From: Woronichinia naegeliana WA131
GTDB taxonomy: Bacteria; Cyanobacteriota; Cyanobacteriia; Cyanobacteriales; Microcystaceae
DNA: 64,000 nt
Assembly (NCBI GenBank): GCA_025370055.1
Contig: CP073041.1
Span: 5,426,272 to 5,490,271 of the forward strand
Direction: 5' to 3'
Shown here: piece by piece, positions 9,409 to 19,873 of the stretch
How the letters are laid out: every line of letters begins with the position of its first letter
Position numbering within the stretch: the first letter of the stretch is position 1
Position numbers and translations under genes: made by a program
Notes under the pieces: model-generated
Told to the model about the DNA's origin: nothing
Database searches by the model: none
What the model saw: the letters and a program-made list of their open reading frames with translations, nothing else

Positions 9409-11006
9409 CTGGACAGTGGGAAGTTTATGGATGCCAGATAAGGTAATGACTATGCGACGAAAGTAAGCATATCAGGGCTTGGGGAAGAGGCAAGTTTAGC
9501 GGTAAGGAATTTAGGCAAAAGCAGACTGGGTGGACTTTGAGGAAAAATCATTTGGGCTTGATGTTGAAGGGCTAGTTGAGCAATCCGTTCACTAGGGTAG
9601 CCATGGGATGGTAATGTCCGAAACCATCGAGGAAAATTAGCCCAAATCCCCTGGGGTAACTCTAAGGCGAGAATTTGAAGTAGCCCTAAAGCAATGGCAT
9701 TAAGGTTAACAAAACGCTCAAAGGCTTCTACCTTGTTTAAAATCTGAGTCTGAACAGCTTGTGGATAGTCACTGAGGATAAGATTGCTGGGCCAGGTAGG
9801 TAAAGTAGGAAGACTCTTAAGCCAAAAACGATAGGCAAAGCTGCCCAAAAGATGGACTAATTGACGAAAAGTGACTTCAATCTTAAATCGGAGACCGTAA
9901 GCGGCAATAATCTCAGGTCCAGTCAAACAGAGATCAGTAGAAAGCAGAATCAGTCGTCGTCCGTTAGGCAATTGGGTCAGAACAAACTTGACGAGCTGAT
10001 GGGGACTATCCCAGTGGAACTCAAAGCACTGATAAGAAACCGTGACTTGTTGACCATAGAGCCAGACTTTAGCTGTCGGAAAGTCCGCCGCCAGAGCGAA
10101 CAGCTTTTCTAGTTTTATCGAACTCCCCCAAATCCGTGGTCGTCCTCTCCCCGTCAGCGTCGGCACGGAACAAAAGGGGGCATAGGCGACGGTGGAGCAA
10201 CGCACTCTTGTGATTAGATGCAAGGCGTTCTGGCGAAAACTTTTGAGCACTGGTTCGCAAGCAAAATAAGCATCCAAAATTACATAACTCCCTGCCTCTG
10301 CGTAAGTAACACAAAGGTCAGCCATTTTTGTCACCAGGCTCGTCTTCACCTTTTTTTTGCCTTTTCCCTCCCCCTTCTCGGTTGCTTTGGACTTGATGCC
10401 ATCGTCTAGCCGCAACACTAAGGGCAAGGCAAAGCAGGCTTTCCCTACTCCCACCAAAATACTCAAGGCATTGAAGTAATGACCCCTTATCCACTCTGGC
10501 TTGGACACATCTTCCGATTCTTGGTGTAGTCGTTTTACACCTGGCATCTTGCGTCCTTCTTTCCCCACTTTGATGCCATCACCCACATACACCCGTTTCC
10601 CTTTAATTCTGTATAGACTTTCATGCTGACTTAGCCACTTTGACCATTGTAAAGTTAGTCCTTCGACGCTAAACGCCTTGGAATCAAACCAATGTAGAGC
10701 CTGATTGTAGTAGCTCTCTGTTCAGCCAATGGCATTGACATAGCTAGTTATTGCGCTGGGTTGGCTGTTGAGCACTACTCCCCAGACTAACAGGATAAAC
10801 CATTGGAACGTTGCTTCTCGGCTAAAGGCTGGACGGAGATTATTGAGGATTTGCTCTAGTCGCTGACATAGTTGCATAATTGATAGATAGCACTGGCTAT
10901 CGATTTTCTTATATCAGCCAGTTTCGGACATAACGGCACTCTTTTGTATCGGATGTCCGATTTTCTTTTCTCCACTTACACGCCTCGAGAACTTCCCACT
11001 GTCCAG
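9409..11006 (-). mobile_element. ISF element (1598 bp), IS4-like
   Basis: Terminal inverted repeats are CTGGACAGTGGGAAGTT at 9409 and the complement ending at 11006. The 10-bp sequence TTACAGGGAA is repeated at 9399-9408 and 11007-11016, inside IS4b copy a. Upstream of the gene, 10881-10915 contains a small perfect hairpin GATAGC-ACTG-GCTATC. MITE-4 (25920-27858) has nearly the same ends. Confidence 0.88.
9450..10876 (-). pseudogene. IS4-like transposase of ISF with one in-frame TGA
   Basis: The ATG at 10876 reads MQLCQRLEQILNNLRPAFS; the frame is open except for a TGA at 10722-10724 after SYVNAIG, where a tryptophan (TGG) would fit. Downstream the 400 or so residues contain VYVGDGIKVGKEGRKMPG (first catalytic Asp), YVILDAYFACEPVLK (second) and YGLRFKIEVTFRQLV (Y-2-R-3-E). 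Copy ISF-b at 15963 lost the stretch that would show whether the TGA is shared. A shorter product starting at an internal codon after the stop would keep all three catalytic residues. Confidence 0.8.
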
Positions 11007-11212
11007 TTACAGGGAACTCATGAGAAAATGATGAGAGATAGGGTGCTAAATTTACCAGTAATGGTGGCATTAGTGTTAAGTATAGTGTATCGTCAAATAG
11101 TGGGTATAAGTGCATTGGTGTCAACTTAAGCCAAAATGCCTACTCACAAAAGATTAGCCTAAAAGCAGGCGGAAGTAAGAGTAGGCTGAAAAAAAGGTTA
11201 GTATATAAAAAA

Positions 11213-12553
11213 GTGAGCAAAAAACAAATGGCAAGACAACATCCTCGGAGAAAAGGAAACCCAGACTTACGTCGTAAGACAAATCAGCCAGGGGTAGAAA
11301 TCCCTGAAATAACAAAAGAGTTGTTTGAATTACTAGAACCCACAATGTTTACACCATTAAAATATTTACAGGGAACTCATGAGAAAATGATGAGAGATAG
11401 GGTGCTAAATTTACCAGTAATGGTGGCATTAGTGTTAAGTATAGTGTATCGTCAAATAGCGGGTATAAGTGAAGCGGTAAGACTGTTAGAGGAAGAGGGA
11501 TTGCTATGGGTAGCATCATTAAAAGTAAGCAAACAGGCAGTATCAAAAAGAATGATGAATGTGCCAGCCGAAATATTTGCAATATTACTAAAAGGAGTGT
11601 TAGAAAAAGCAGCCGAAAAAGGGAAGAAGCTCCAAGTAGGAGAAAAATGGGAAAAAATAAGAGAAAAGTTTAGTGCAGTGTGGATAGCAGATGGCTAAAC
11701 GCTAGAGCAGATAAGGAAAAATATGAAAATAAGTAAAGAAGAAAAGAGTAAATTGGGGGGTAAAATAATGATGGTAGTGGAAGCCTTTACCCAAAGACCC
11801 GTTACTTTATGGTACACAGAAAATGATAAATCAAATGATAAAATATGGTGTGAAGAATTGGCAGCTAAATTACCAGAAAATGGTTTAATTCTCGTAGATA
11901 TGGGATTTTTTAGCTTTGTGTGGTTTGATTTGTTAACAGAAGCTAAAAAGTTTTTTCTAACCAGATTTAGAGCGGGTACATCTTACAAAACCAAACAAGT
12001 ATTGTCTCAAGGTAGTCATTACAGAGATGAGATTATCATTATGGGAAATTACCGTTCTAATCCTTGCAAGCATCCGGTGAGATTAGTCTCAGTATTATAG
12101 GGAACAATCTGGTATCAGTATTTAACAAATGTGTTGTCTCCCGAACAACTGTCCGCCGAAGAGGTCTGTGATTTATATCGAAGACGATGGACAATCGAAG
12201 AAGCCTTTTTATTAACGAAAAGACTTTTAGGACTAGCCTATTTATGGGTAGGGAATAAGAATGGTGTCCAAATCCAGATTATTTGCACTTTGATTTTCTA
12301 TACGGTCTTAAATCAATTGGTAGGGGAAGTGGCGATTGCTCTAAATCAACCGAAAGAAAAAATCTCAGTAGAGATGGTGTTTCGGAGTCTATATTATGTA
12401 GCGAAGGCTATTGCTAGAGGAGAAAAGCCTGATACAGTAACCTATCTGGCTGAACATGCTAAGTTATTTGGTTTGGTCAAAGCTGAGAGAAAGCGACATC
12501 GAGAAAAGGCCGCTCTCAATCAACAAATTTGGGAACCCATTCCTTTAAGTTGA
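11213..12553 (+). pseudogene. IS4-family transposase (IS4b copy b) with two internal stops
   Basis: GTG at 11213 (or ATG at 11228) begins a frame that is open to the end at 12553 except for TAA at 11696-11698 and TAG at 12098-12100. The first stop falls in the first catalytic motif (WIADG-stop-TLEQIR, where Ser or Thr is usual); the second falls in VSVL-stop-GTIWYQ, where Trp would fit. The rest is a normal IS4 transposase with LILVDMGFFS and the Y-2-R-3-E-6-K signature YRRRWTIEEAFLLTK. Copy c at 38185 carries the same TAA. Confidence 0.85.
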
Positions 12554-13100
12554 CACGGATGAATATCTGCTTCTTCCCATAATCTTCCTACCTGTCGAGG
12601 AGATATACTTTCCACTATTCCTTGCTTTACTAATTCCTCGGCTAATTCTCGTCCTGTCCAGTGACTTATCGGACGCTCATAATTCTTTGGGTCATCACAG
12701 GCTAATTTGAACAACTTCAAGATTTGTTCGCGTTTAAACTTGGCGGGTGCTCCACTACGTTCAGCATCTTTGATTCTTTCTGTTATTTCTATTTCACTTT
12801 TCTGTCCTGCTATCCATCTTTCTCTCCATTGACTTGCCATTTTTCGGCTAATTTTTAATTTTCTAGCAATTTCTCGATTATTTTCTCCCTCATCTGCCAG
12901 AAGCACTATTTTTGCCCTTAAGGCAATTTGCTGCTCTGTTGTATGACGATTTATCAGTTTTTCTAGATGTTCTCGTTCTTTTGCTTCCAACTTTAACTCT
13001 TTGGGGGCTAATCGGGGCATGACTTTTTCTCCTATATACCTATATTTATCTTTTTATCGGTTGCCTAATAATAGTATCTTAACTTACGCCTTGGACTACT

Positions 13101-13598
13101 AGCCCTGTCCATGAGAACGATTGTCCACCCCTCAGAGGCACTTGCTTCTTTATTTTTTCCAACTTTTGTGTATAGTTCATCCCCTTCTATTACTAATTTA
13201 ACAAATTCATTCACTAAGGCGTATAAAAATAATGTCTCTTGTAATCCTGATAATTTCTTTTCCCAATTCAATATTGTTGTTTTCGCGTAGCCAAATACTC
13301 GGGCTGCTGCATTCAATCCTATTCCTTCCATTCTGGCTTTTAATACTTTTACAATTTCACTTAATGGGGTTTCTAAGCCAGCGATTACGCTACCATAAGT
13401 CTCAGCAAAACAAGAACTACATTCTTGACAAATGAACATTTTACGTTCCCCGTTACCTTTCGTTTGATAATGAGAATGTATTTTTACTTTTTCACTATAG
13501 CAATGAGGACAGTTTTTCTTGAATAAGGCATCCTCTTTCTCTTGGCACAAGCCAACATCATTCAGGATTTCCATAGAGCTTTTCTTTACTATTGACAT
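13101..13598 (-). pseudogene. IS1-family-like transposase (IS1L-a), N-terminal ~165 aa
   Basis: The ATG at 13598 reads MSIVKKSSMEILNDVGL. The zinc finger (CPHCYSEKVKIHSH and CQECSSCF), the helix-turn-helix (GLNAAARVFGYAKTTILNW) and the first catalytic segment VIEGDELYTKVGKN are present. Sequence is lost after VLMDRAS at 13101, where unrelated DNA, probably the upstream end of IS630c, begins. The 5' terminus of the element (GACGATACCAGT) reaches about 13741. Confidence 0.88.
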
Positions 13599-13741
13599 TG
13601 TTTTCTGTTTCCTTCTTCTTTGATATAATGACAATAATAATATAATAAAAACGGGCCGATGTCTAGTCTTAAACTATTTTTCTATTTTCTCAAAGCCTTA
13701 CACCATAACTTTTTCCAACTTTGATCAGACGATACCAGTCC

Positions 13742-14535
13742 CCCCCCCCCTCGCCCTACTATCTGTTGGGCAATCTTTGTCTGAGTTCCCATGGCATCAA
13801 TCGTTACGATACAACCTTTGACCTCTAGCATTTTCAGGAGTTTCGGTATCGCCGTGCAGCAATTCTCAGTTTTAGATACAGCAAGCCTTTTAGGGATTTA
13901 AAGAACATTTCAAAGGGGGTTTTTGGGGCAATTCTATGTGTACTACCATGTCTGAAAGCCTGAAGACTCGTAAAATGAACTTGTTAATCCCGTTGAATTT
14001 TACCCCGTATTACGCGAACTAAAACCTGAAACCCTTGCTACAGGGCAAATTTAGAATTGCTGATCGCCGTGATTTCATTCGATTTGCTTTCCACCTTGCA
14101 CTGTCCTAGTACTAGACGATTTGCTGTTGCCCATGCACTTACCATCTGAATTGCGCCCTTTCCGTTGGCATTGTCATAGGAGTGGCGAAGGGTTTTGCCG
14201 TCAATCGCTATCACTTCTCCCTCACTTACCTCCGCTATACTTTTGACCCAATGCAGAAAACAGTCTTGAAATTGCTCTGGATTCAGACTAGCAAATACAC
14301 GCGCAAACGTATCGTGGGAGGGGATGCCATTCGGCAATTCCAAAATTTTTTTTAGCCATTGATGTTTAGCCTTGCCGAAACTTTCCATGGCTACCCAACC
14401 TTCTGCTCCACAAATGACGGCTAAGATGGCAATCGTTAGAATATCAATGAGTTTATGCCGTTTTGTTCGTTCGATGCGAGGGTCATCTATTTCGGCAAAG
14501 TGTTCTACCAGTCTATATTTGGGTCGGAGTTTCAT
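13742..14535 (-). pseudogene. ISAs1-family transposase (ISAs1c), C-terminally truncated, holding MITE-2a
   Basis: The start MKLRPKYRLVEHFAEIDDP is at 14535. Recognisable segments are GIPSHDTFARVFASL, EVIAIDGKTLRHSYD (catalytic Asp) and, beyond MITE-2a, GCIVTIDAMGTQTKIAQQI. The sequence ends in a run of about ten C at 13741-13750 (RGG on the coding strand), against the IS1L-a terminus. The element's own 5' terminus (CGTTCGCCCTG) is at 14629. The catalytic C-terminal half is missing. Confidence 0.85.
13857..14062. repeat. MITE-2 copy a (206 bp)
   Basis: Ends are CAGCAATTCTCAGTTTTAG at 13857 and the inverted partner finishing AATTTAGAATTGCTG at 14062. A perfect 9-bp duplication ATCGCCGTG flanks it (13848-13856, 14063-14071) within ISAs1c. 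No coding capacity. Two other complete copies and one partial copy occur in the window. Confidence 0.88.
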
Positions 14536-14641
14536 CGCTTTTGTTTTCTATGCACTTTCCCTTATTTTCCCTTATCCATCCCTCTATAATGTTCTTGTAT
14601 CTGTATCATTTTTAGATGCGTTCGCCCTGATTGATGACACG

Positions 14642-14767
14642 CTCTAAGACAAGACTTCATTTTAGAACTTTATTGACATTTTTTATCCTTGCCCGAAATC
14701 AATGCACAAGTACCGATACTAGTGCGCGTGAACTAGTGCTCCTCTTCGACAACCTGCGGAATGTGGG
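14642..14767 (-). mobile_element. IS1634C 5'-end fragment
   Basis: It matches the 27675-27800 end of the intact IS1634C (the terminus upstream of its transposase start), ending in CCTGCGGAATGTGGG. It is bounded by a 12-bp unassigned stretch after ISAs1c on the left and an IS630 fragment on the right. Confidence 0.85.
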
Positions 14768-14769
14768 CT

Positions 14770-14872
14770 GTAAATTCTAACTTAATCATTTCTCAGCCTC
14801 TTGACTAATTTTTCTATTTTTATTGTGTTATCTCTTATTTTTAAAATTCGCAACTTGTGACCGTGTTTAGTA
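14770..14872 (-). mobile_element. IS630a-type 5'-end fragment
   Basis: It corresponds to 7707-7809 of IS630a (first codons of the transposase and the outer terminus CGTGTTTAGTA), with several base differences. TA follows the terminus at 14873-14874, as expected for this family. Remnant only. Confidence 0.8.
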
Positions 14873-14993
14873 TAGAACTCAAACTTACCGTGTAATGTTT
14901 TTATCCTTACATCTTGCAGCAGAACAAAAGAACGACTGGCGGAAAGGATCAAGAAAGTGGAAAAAGGAGTAGAAGTGAAAAAACAGCAAAACA

Positions 14994-15473
14994 ATGGAAA
15001 CCATTCTTATACAAGCCCAGACCCTAGTTTATACATTGCTAGGTTTGATGCCGACCTCCTATCAACGCGATAGTTTGCAGGCAATGTTGGGGCTATTCCT
15101 AGAAGCTCAAGGTCATCCTCTACCCCAACATAGTCAAACAAAATCACCCTCGGCCTTAAGCCGATTTTTGAATCAGTATGATTGGGGTACTCGCCAAATT
15201 ATCCGAGCAGTGCGAAAAGCAATTCTCAAAGAACGACTTGGCTATGCTCCAAGAGGAAGACGACCTTGGTTGCAGGTGATTGTGGACTTAACGGCACTGG
15301 AGAAATGCGGAAAATTTAAGGCTTTTGAGCATTTAATTCATGTTCTTCACGGGAAGAGGGGTTTACATCTTTTGGTGATTTATCTGGTGATAGGAGAATT
15401 TCGAGTCCTTTGGGGATTTCGAGTTTGGAGAGGTAAAGAAATAAGCTGCTGGGGCGACAAGAGAGCTAGAAGA
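14994..15473 (+). pseudogene. Probable IS4-type transposase, N-terminal ~155 aa
   Basis: The ATG at 14994 reads METILIQAQTLVYTLLGLMP. The segment RRPWLQVIVDLTALEKCGKF looks like the first catalytic Asp region of IS4-superfamily transposases, but the frame ends at 15480 in unrelated sequence, before any second Asp or YREK motif. No other copy is in the window. The family name is an inference from one motif. Confidence 0.5.
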
Positions 15474-15480
15474 CAGACAT

Positions 15481-15735
15481 AGCAAGCGACCTAGCCCTCT
15501 GACCTCGAATGTAATCCCTCAACCGATGACGACTAATTTGCATTAGCTCTTGAATTATTTTTTCATACATCTGCCGTAGTCCCAGCCACAAATGGAGGTG
15601 TTGACCTACATAAAAGCTACTGTGACGACGTTTACTCGTTCTTTTCGATTCTGGTCTGACCACATATTTTTGAATTCCTTTTTCCTTGACCATTTGACCT
15701 TGTAGAATTGCACTCGTATGGGCAATCGCTGCCAC
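15481..15735 (-). pseudogene. Unclassified transposase-like C-terminal fragment
   Basis: An 85-residue frame rich in Arg and His (SKRTSKRRHSSFYVGQHL, LGLRQMYEKIIQELMQIS) lies between the IS4-type fragment and the IS1L-b piece. The composition resembles the tail of a transposase, but I do not recognise the family. No start, element end or target duplication can be assigned. Confidence 0.35.
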
Positions 15736-16839
15736 AATTAATAGCTTTGATAGTCAGCAATTCCAAATTCCGCTACCGTCATCATTGCTTCTAGAAATAA
15801 TTTCTGCTCTTTTCGACCACATTTTAAATGCCAAATAAAGCGGCTAGCCCTGTCCATGAGCACGATTGTCCACCCCTCAGAGGCACTTGCTTCTTTATTT
15901 TTTCCAACTTTTGTGTATAGTTCATCCCCTTCTATTACTAATTTAACAAATTCATTCACTAACTGGACAGTGGGAAGTTTATGGATGCCAGATAAGGTAA
16001 TGACTATGCGACGAAAGTAAGCATATCAGGGCTTGGGGAAGAGGCAAGTTTAGCGGTAAGGAATTTAGGCAAAAGCAGACTGGGTGGACTTTGAGGAAAA
16101 ATCATTTGGGCTTGATGTTGAAGGGCTAGTTGAGCAATCCGTTCACTAGGGTAGCCATGGGATGGTAATGTCCGAAACCATCGAGGAAAATTAGCCCAAA
16201 TCCCCTGGGGTAACTCTAAGGCGAGAATTTGAAGTAGCCCTAAAGCAATGGCATTAAGGTTAACAAAACGCTCAAAGGCTTCTACCTTGTTTAAAATCTG
16301 AGTCTGAACAGCTTGTGGATAGTCACTGAGGATAAGATTGCTGGGCCAGGTAGGTAAAGTAGGAAGACTCTTAAGCCAAAAACGATAGGCAAAGCTGCCC
16401 AAAAGATGGACTAATTGACGAAAAGTGACTTCAATCTTAAATCGGAGACCGTAAGCGGCAATAATCTCAGGTCCAGTCAAACAGAGATCAGTAGAAAGCA
16501 GAATCAGTCGTCGTCCGTTAGGCAATTGGGTCAGAACAAACTTGACGAGCTGATGGGGACTATCCCAGTGGAACTCAAAGCACTGATAAGAAACCGTGAC
16601 TTGTTGACCATAGAGCCAGACTTTAGCTGTCGGAAAGTCCGCCGCCAGAGCGAACAGCTTTTCTAGTTTTATCGAACTCCCCCAAATCCGTGGTCGTCCT
16701 CTCCCCGTCAGCGTCGGCACGGAACAAAAGGGGGCATAGGCGACGGTGGAGCAACGCACTCTTGTGATTAGATGCAAGGCGTTCTGGCGAAAACTTTTGA
16801 GCACTGGTTCGCAAGCAAAATAAGCATCCAAAATTACAT

Positions 16840-17051
16840 AGGGCTTGCTGAATAAGTATAGAACCCTTGCCAGATAATGCTTTCAAGCATTTTAAAAACG
16901 ATCAGGTGCAAGGTTATGGCCTTTGGAGGCTCAAAGCCCATGCACGTCGTTGGAAAACTGGGGGTTGAAATTGGAAACTACTCTCTGAAGTCACCATTTT
17001 TCGCCTCCTGTGGCATCTAGGTTCGTTTTGTGGACTTTTTCAGCAGACCCT
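16840..17051. repeat. MITE-1 copy a (212 bp)
   Basis: Ends are AGGGCTTGCTGAATAAG at 16840 and GACTTTTTCAGCAGACCCT at 17051. ACAT flanks both sides (16836-16839, 17052-17055) inside ISF-b, and IS5L copy 3 follows directly after the right ACAT. The right-hand 19 bp match the right end of IS5L except for two bases. No coding frame. Confidence 0.9.
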
Positions 17052-17416
17052 ACATAGAGCTTGCTGAAAAAAGCTGAAACCTTTACGGAGAAAAATAGTA
17101 GGCGAATTAAGAACCGCTAGAATGCACGAAAATAGGGTAGAATGCCTCAAAACCATTGCATTAAGAAGAGAGAAAGCAGATGTACCGAAAGCAACAGTAC
17201 TCAATTGAAACACCAGAAAACTTGAAAAATCTGTTCGGCGGGCAGTTAGACGAAGAAAATCGTTGGATAGAAATGTCAAAAATGATTCTTTGGGAAGAAT
17301 ATGAGGAAGAATATGCAAAAAACTTCACAGAAAAAAAAGGAGCCCCAGCCAAATCATTTAGGGTACATCCCGGATAAAGTAGTACATAGAATCTGGGGTA
17401 AAATGGAAAAAAACTG

Positions 17417-18525
17417 ATGAGCGAAAAAAGTATGTTACCGATTCCCCCAGAAGAAAAAGCACTGTTAAAACAGCATCTCACCGAATCAGCCCGTATCCTG
17501 CGCAAATATACGGAACCAGAGAAACAGAAGGACTTTGGAAGCATCGAAGTAGAAGTCAGAACCCAGATGTTAGAAATTGTGGGGCCAACAATGGGGGAGT
17601 TTTTTTTTCAGAAGGGGGAAAAAAACGGTCTGGAAACAAGCGAAAAATCAAAACCCTAGTCGGAGAAGTGGAAATAAGCCAAAAACAAGCCAGAAAACTA
17701 AAGGTGTCGCCAAAAATCGTCTTAAGTCCAGGTTTAGAGAAATGCTGTCTAAGAGCCAGTGCGAAAACATCCTACCAACAAGCAGAAGAAGATATAGAGG
17801 AGTTGATGGGGATAAAAGTAGGACATAGCAGTTTACATCGCTTGGTAGAACGGACAGAACTGCCCTTAGCTCAAGCTCAGTCAGAGAGTGCGGGGGTCAG
17901 TATAGATGGGGGAAAGATTTGTCTGCGGGGCGAGGAGAAGGAAGGGGGACAGTGGCGAGATTATAAACTGGTGAGTCTTCATGGCAATGTCTGTGAAGCC
18001 TTTTTCCAAGACCCAGAGGGCTTAAAGAATTGGAGCAATGTTCAACCTTTGTCCCCAATAGTGACCTTTTTGGGAGATGGTCATCCCGGAATCTGGAATG
18101 CGGTAGAGAGTTTCGCCACTCAATCGTGGCTGATACGACGAGAGGTGTTGGATTGGTATCATCTCAAGGAGAATCTGTTCAAAGTGGGTGGCTCTCTCAA
18201 ACGGCTAGAAGCAGTGGAGCATTTACTGTGGCGGGGTTTTGTGAACAAGGCAATAGATGCGTTTGATGGAGTCAAAAGCAAGAGGGCAAAGAATTTTCAA
18301 GCCTATTTGACGAAGCATTATCAGCGTATCCCTGATTACCAATACTATCAACAGCTTGGTATTGTGATTGGTTCTGGTGATGTGGAGTCTAAGATTAAAC
18401 AGGTGGGAGCTAGGGTTAAATTGTCGGGAGCACGTTGGCATCTTCATAATGTTTCTCGTATTCTTCGGCTACGATGTGCTTATCTCAATCACTCTCCTCT
18501 TTTGAGTGTCAATGTATTATCTTAA
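17417..18525 (+). CDS. ISKra4-family transposase, orfA/orfB joined by -1 frameshift
   Basis: orfA (17417-17659) encodes 80 residues beginning MSEKSMLPIPPEEKALLKQ. orfB is in the -1 frame and has no suitable start: its frame is open from before the overlap, reading RSGNKRKIKTLVGEVEISQ after the shift. The heptamer A-AAA-AAC at 17620-17626 is in the exact zero-frame register for -1 slippage. The joined protein of about 369 residues has VSIDGGKICLRG, VTFLGDGHPGIWN and IGSGDVESKIKQVGARVK, the DDE segments of the family. Known ISKra4 groups often make their transposase this way. Confidence 0.85.
17620..17626 (+). other. Probable programmed -1 frameshift heptamer A-AAA-AAC
   Basis: Codons GAA AAA AAC of orfA place the heptamer in register. 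Slipping back one base leads directly into the orfB frame, whereas orfA otherwise ends at 17659. A run of nine T at 17600-17608 is a second possible slip site. Confidence 0.7.
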
Positions 18526-18560
18526 GTCTCCTCTTTTGAGTGTCAATGTATTATCTTAAG
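18493..18560 (+). repeat. 34-bp tandem duplication at the ISKra4-1 3' end
   Basis: The unit beginning TCTCCTCTTTTGAGTGTC and ending ATCTTAAG occurs at 18493-18526 and again, identically, at 18527-18560. The first unit contains the end of orfB (stop at 18523-18525), so the duplication lies between gene and terminus and does not alter the protein. Confidence 0.9.
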
Positions 18561-19873
18561 TGGGATGCACCCAATCATTTAGAATGGCATTAGGAGCATT
18601 AATTATCAAAGAAATTTCAGGAAAAAGTGACAGAGAAACAGTAGAACAAATAAAAGAGAACCCTTATTTACAGTACTTTATAGGAATGGAAAGCTATAGT
18701 AGCAAAGAAGCATTTAATGCGTCAATGATGGTTCATTTTCGTAAAAAAATAGGAATGGAATTAATAAATAAAATTAATAAAGAAATAGAAAAAAAGCGAC
18801 GGGTGTAGCGTCAGAAAAAAAAGAAAATGAAGGAAAGTTATTGTTAGATGCGACTTGTACACCAGCAGATATAAAATATCCAACGGATATAGGAATATTG
18901 AATGATGCCAGAGAAAAAACAGAAAAAATAATAGATAAGCTGTATGAAGAAATAAAAGAGAAAAGGAAAGAAAAGCCGAGGACTTATAGGGAAGTGGCAA
19001 GAAAAGAGTACTTAGCCATAGCAAAAAAACGTCGTGTGTCAAAAAAAGAAAGAAGAAAAGGAACAAAAAAACAACTAGGATATATAAAAAGAAACTTGTC
19101 TGATATAGAAAAAATGATAGAAGAGGGAGCAAAGTTAGAAAAACTAACGAAAAAAGAGCAAGAAGAGCTTGTAACGATAGGAAAAGTGTATGAGCAACAG
19201 TTAGAAATGTATGAAAAAAAGACAAATAAAGTAGAAAACAGAATTGTGAGTGTAAGCCAACCTCACGTGCGTCCAATAGTGCGTGGAAAAGCGGGAAAAG
19301 CAGTAGAGTTTGGAGCTAAAATATCGGCAAGTAATGTGAATGGCTTTGTCTTCTTAGACAAATTAAGTTGGGATAATTACAACGAATCGGGAGATTTACA
19401 AGCGCGAATAGAAGAATATAAAAGGGAAACAGGATGTTATCCGGAATCGGTTCATGTGGATAAAATCTATCGAACAAAAGCGAATCGAGCTTATTGTAAA
19501 GAAAGGGATATAAGAATGAGTGGTCCCCGATTGGGAAGACCGCCGAAAGAGGTGAGCAAAGAAAAAAAGAAAGAGGCACGCTCAGATGAAAGAGTGCGTA
19601 ATGCCATTAAGGGTAAATTCGGACAGGGAAAGGGGAAATTTAGTCTTGGTCGAGTGATGGCCAAACTACCTGAGACCTCGGAAACGGTAATTGCGATGAA
19701 CTTTTTGGTAATGAATCTTTCTACTGGGAGCATCTCACTTATGCCATAAGTATTAATACTTATGGGCAGAAAAATAAGACTTTGAACTTTATCGAACTTT
19801 ATCAAAAAAAGAAATGAGAGTATAATAGTCGAGACCCACTTTCCAAAATCTATCCCAATTGAGGAACAATCTC

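Larger units (their letters stand above)
9246..11112 (+). pseudogene. IS4-family transposase (IS4b copy a), N-terminal remnant
   Basis: A GTG start at 9246 reads MSKKQMARQHPRRKG as in copy b. ISF interrupts after KYLQG (9409-11006). Reading resumes with THEKMMRDRVLNLP and ends at 11112, where copy b starts. Roughly the first 90 residues of a protein of about 445 remain. Confidence 0.85.
9146..12561 (+). mobile_element. IS4b compound: truncated copy a (with ISF inside) fused to full copy b
   Basis: The left end is CATTGGTGTCAACTTAA at 9146 and the right end TTAAGTTGACACGGATG at 12561; the flanking 9-bp duplication AATATCTGC defines it as one insertion. Inside, copy a runs 9146-9408 and 11017-11112 around ISF, then stops abruptly at 11112 where a complete second copy b (11113-12561, 1449 bp) begins in the same orientation. 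Only copy b supplies the right terminus. Confidence 0.85.
8856..13020 (-). pseudogene. IS630-family transposase (IS630c), split by IS4b compound and MITE-3
   Basis: The N-terminal 150 residues are at 12562-13020 (MPRLAPKELKLEAKEREHL, HTH region NREIARKLKISRKMASQWR, ending GRLWEEADI). The reading continues at 9098-9145 as ADIKPHQSGYWLNP and at 8856-8922 as PDPNFGEKVNDICQAYES. The two halves are separated by the IS4b compound with a perfect 9-bp duplication AATATCTGC (9137-9145 and 12562-12570) and by MITE-3. The catalytic C-terminal part is missing beyond 8856, where an IS1634C end abuts. Assigning the short C-terminal pieces rests on the target duplication plus family resemblance. Confidence 0.75.
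17361..18572 (+). mobile_element. ISKra4-1 element (1212 bp)
   Basis: Terminal repeats are GGGTACATCCC at 17361 and GGGATGCACCC ending at 18572, one mismatch. The duplication AATCATTTA stands at 17352-17360 and 18573-18581. Only one copy is in the window. Confidence 0.9.
17056..19725 (+). pseudogene. IS5L copy 3: transposase broken by ISKra4-1, frameshift and 3' loss
   Basis: The left end is at 17056 with one change (AGAGCTTGCTG). The transposase ATG is at 17180. ISKra4-1 (17361-18572) splits it with the 9-bp duplication AATCATTTA. A 7-A tract near 18791-18797 (8 A in intact copies) shifts the frame, giving a stop at 18808, as in copy 1. ISKra4-2 cuts it at 19725 after MNLST, so the last ten residues and the right terminus are gone. 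Confidence 0.9.

Noticed and set aside
10881-10915. Hairpin GATAGC-ACTG-GCTATC as a transcription terminator
   Set aside because: It lies upstream of the ISF transposase start, has a six-base stem and no T-run in the right place; it is more likely part of the IS end or promoter.
16415-16886. Frames overlapping the ISF transposase on both strands (also 9861-10409)
   Set aside because: They shadow the conserved transposase frame and recur only because ISF is repeated.
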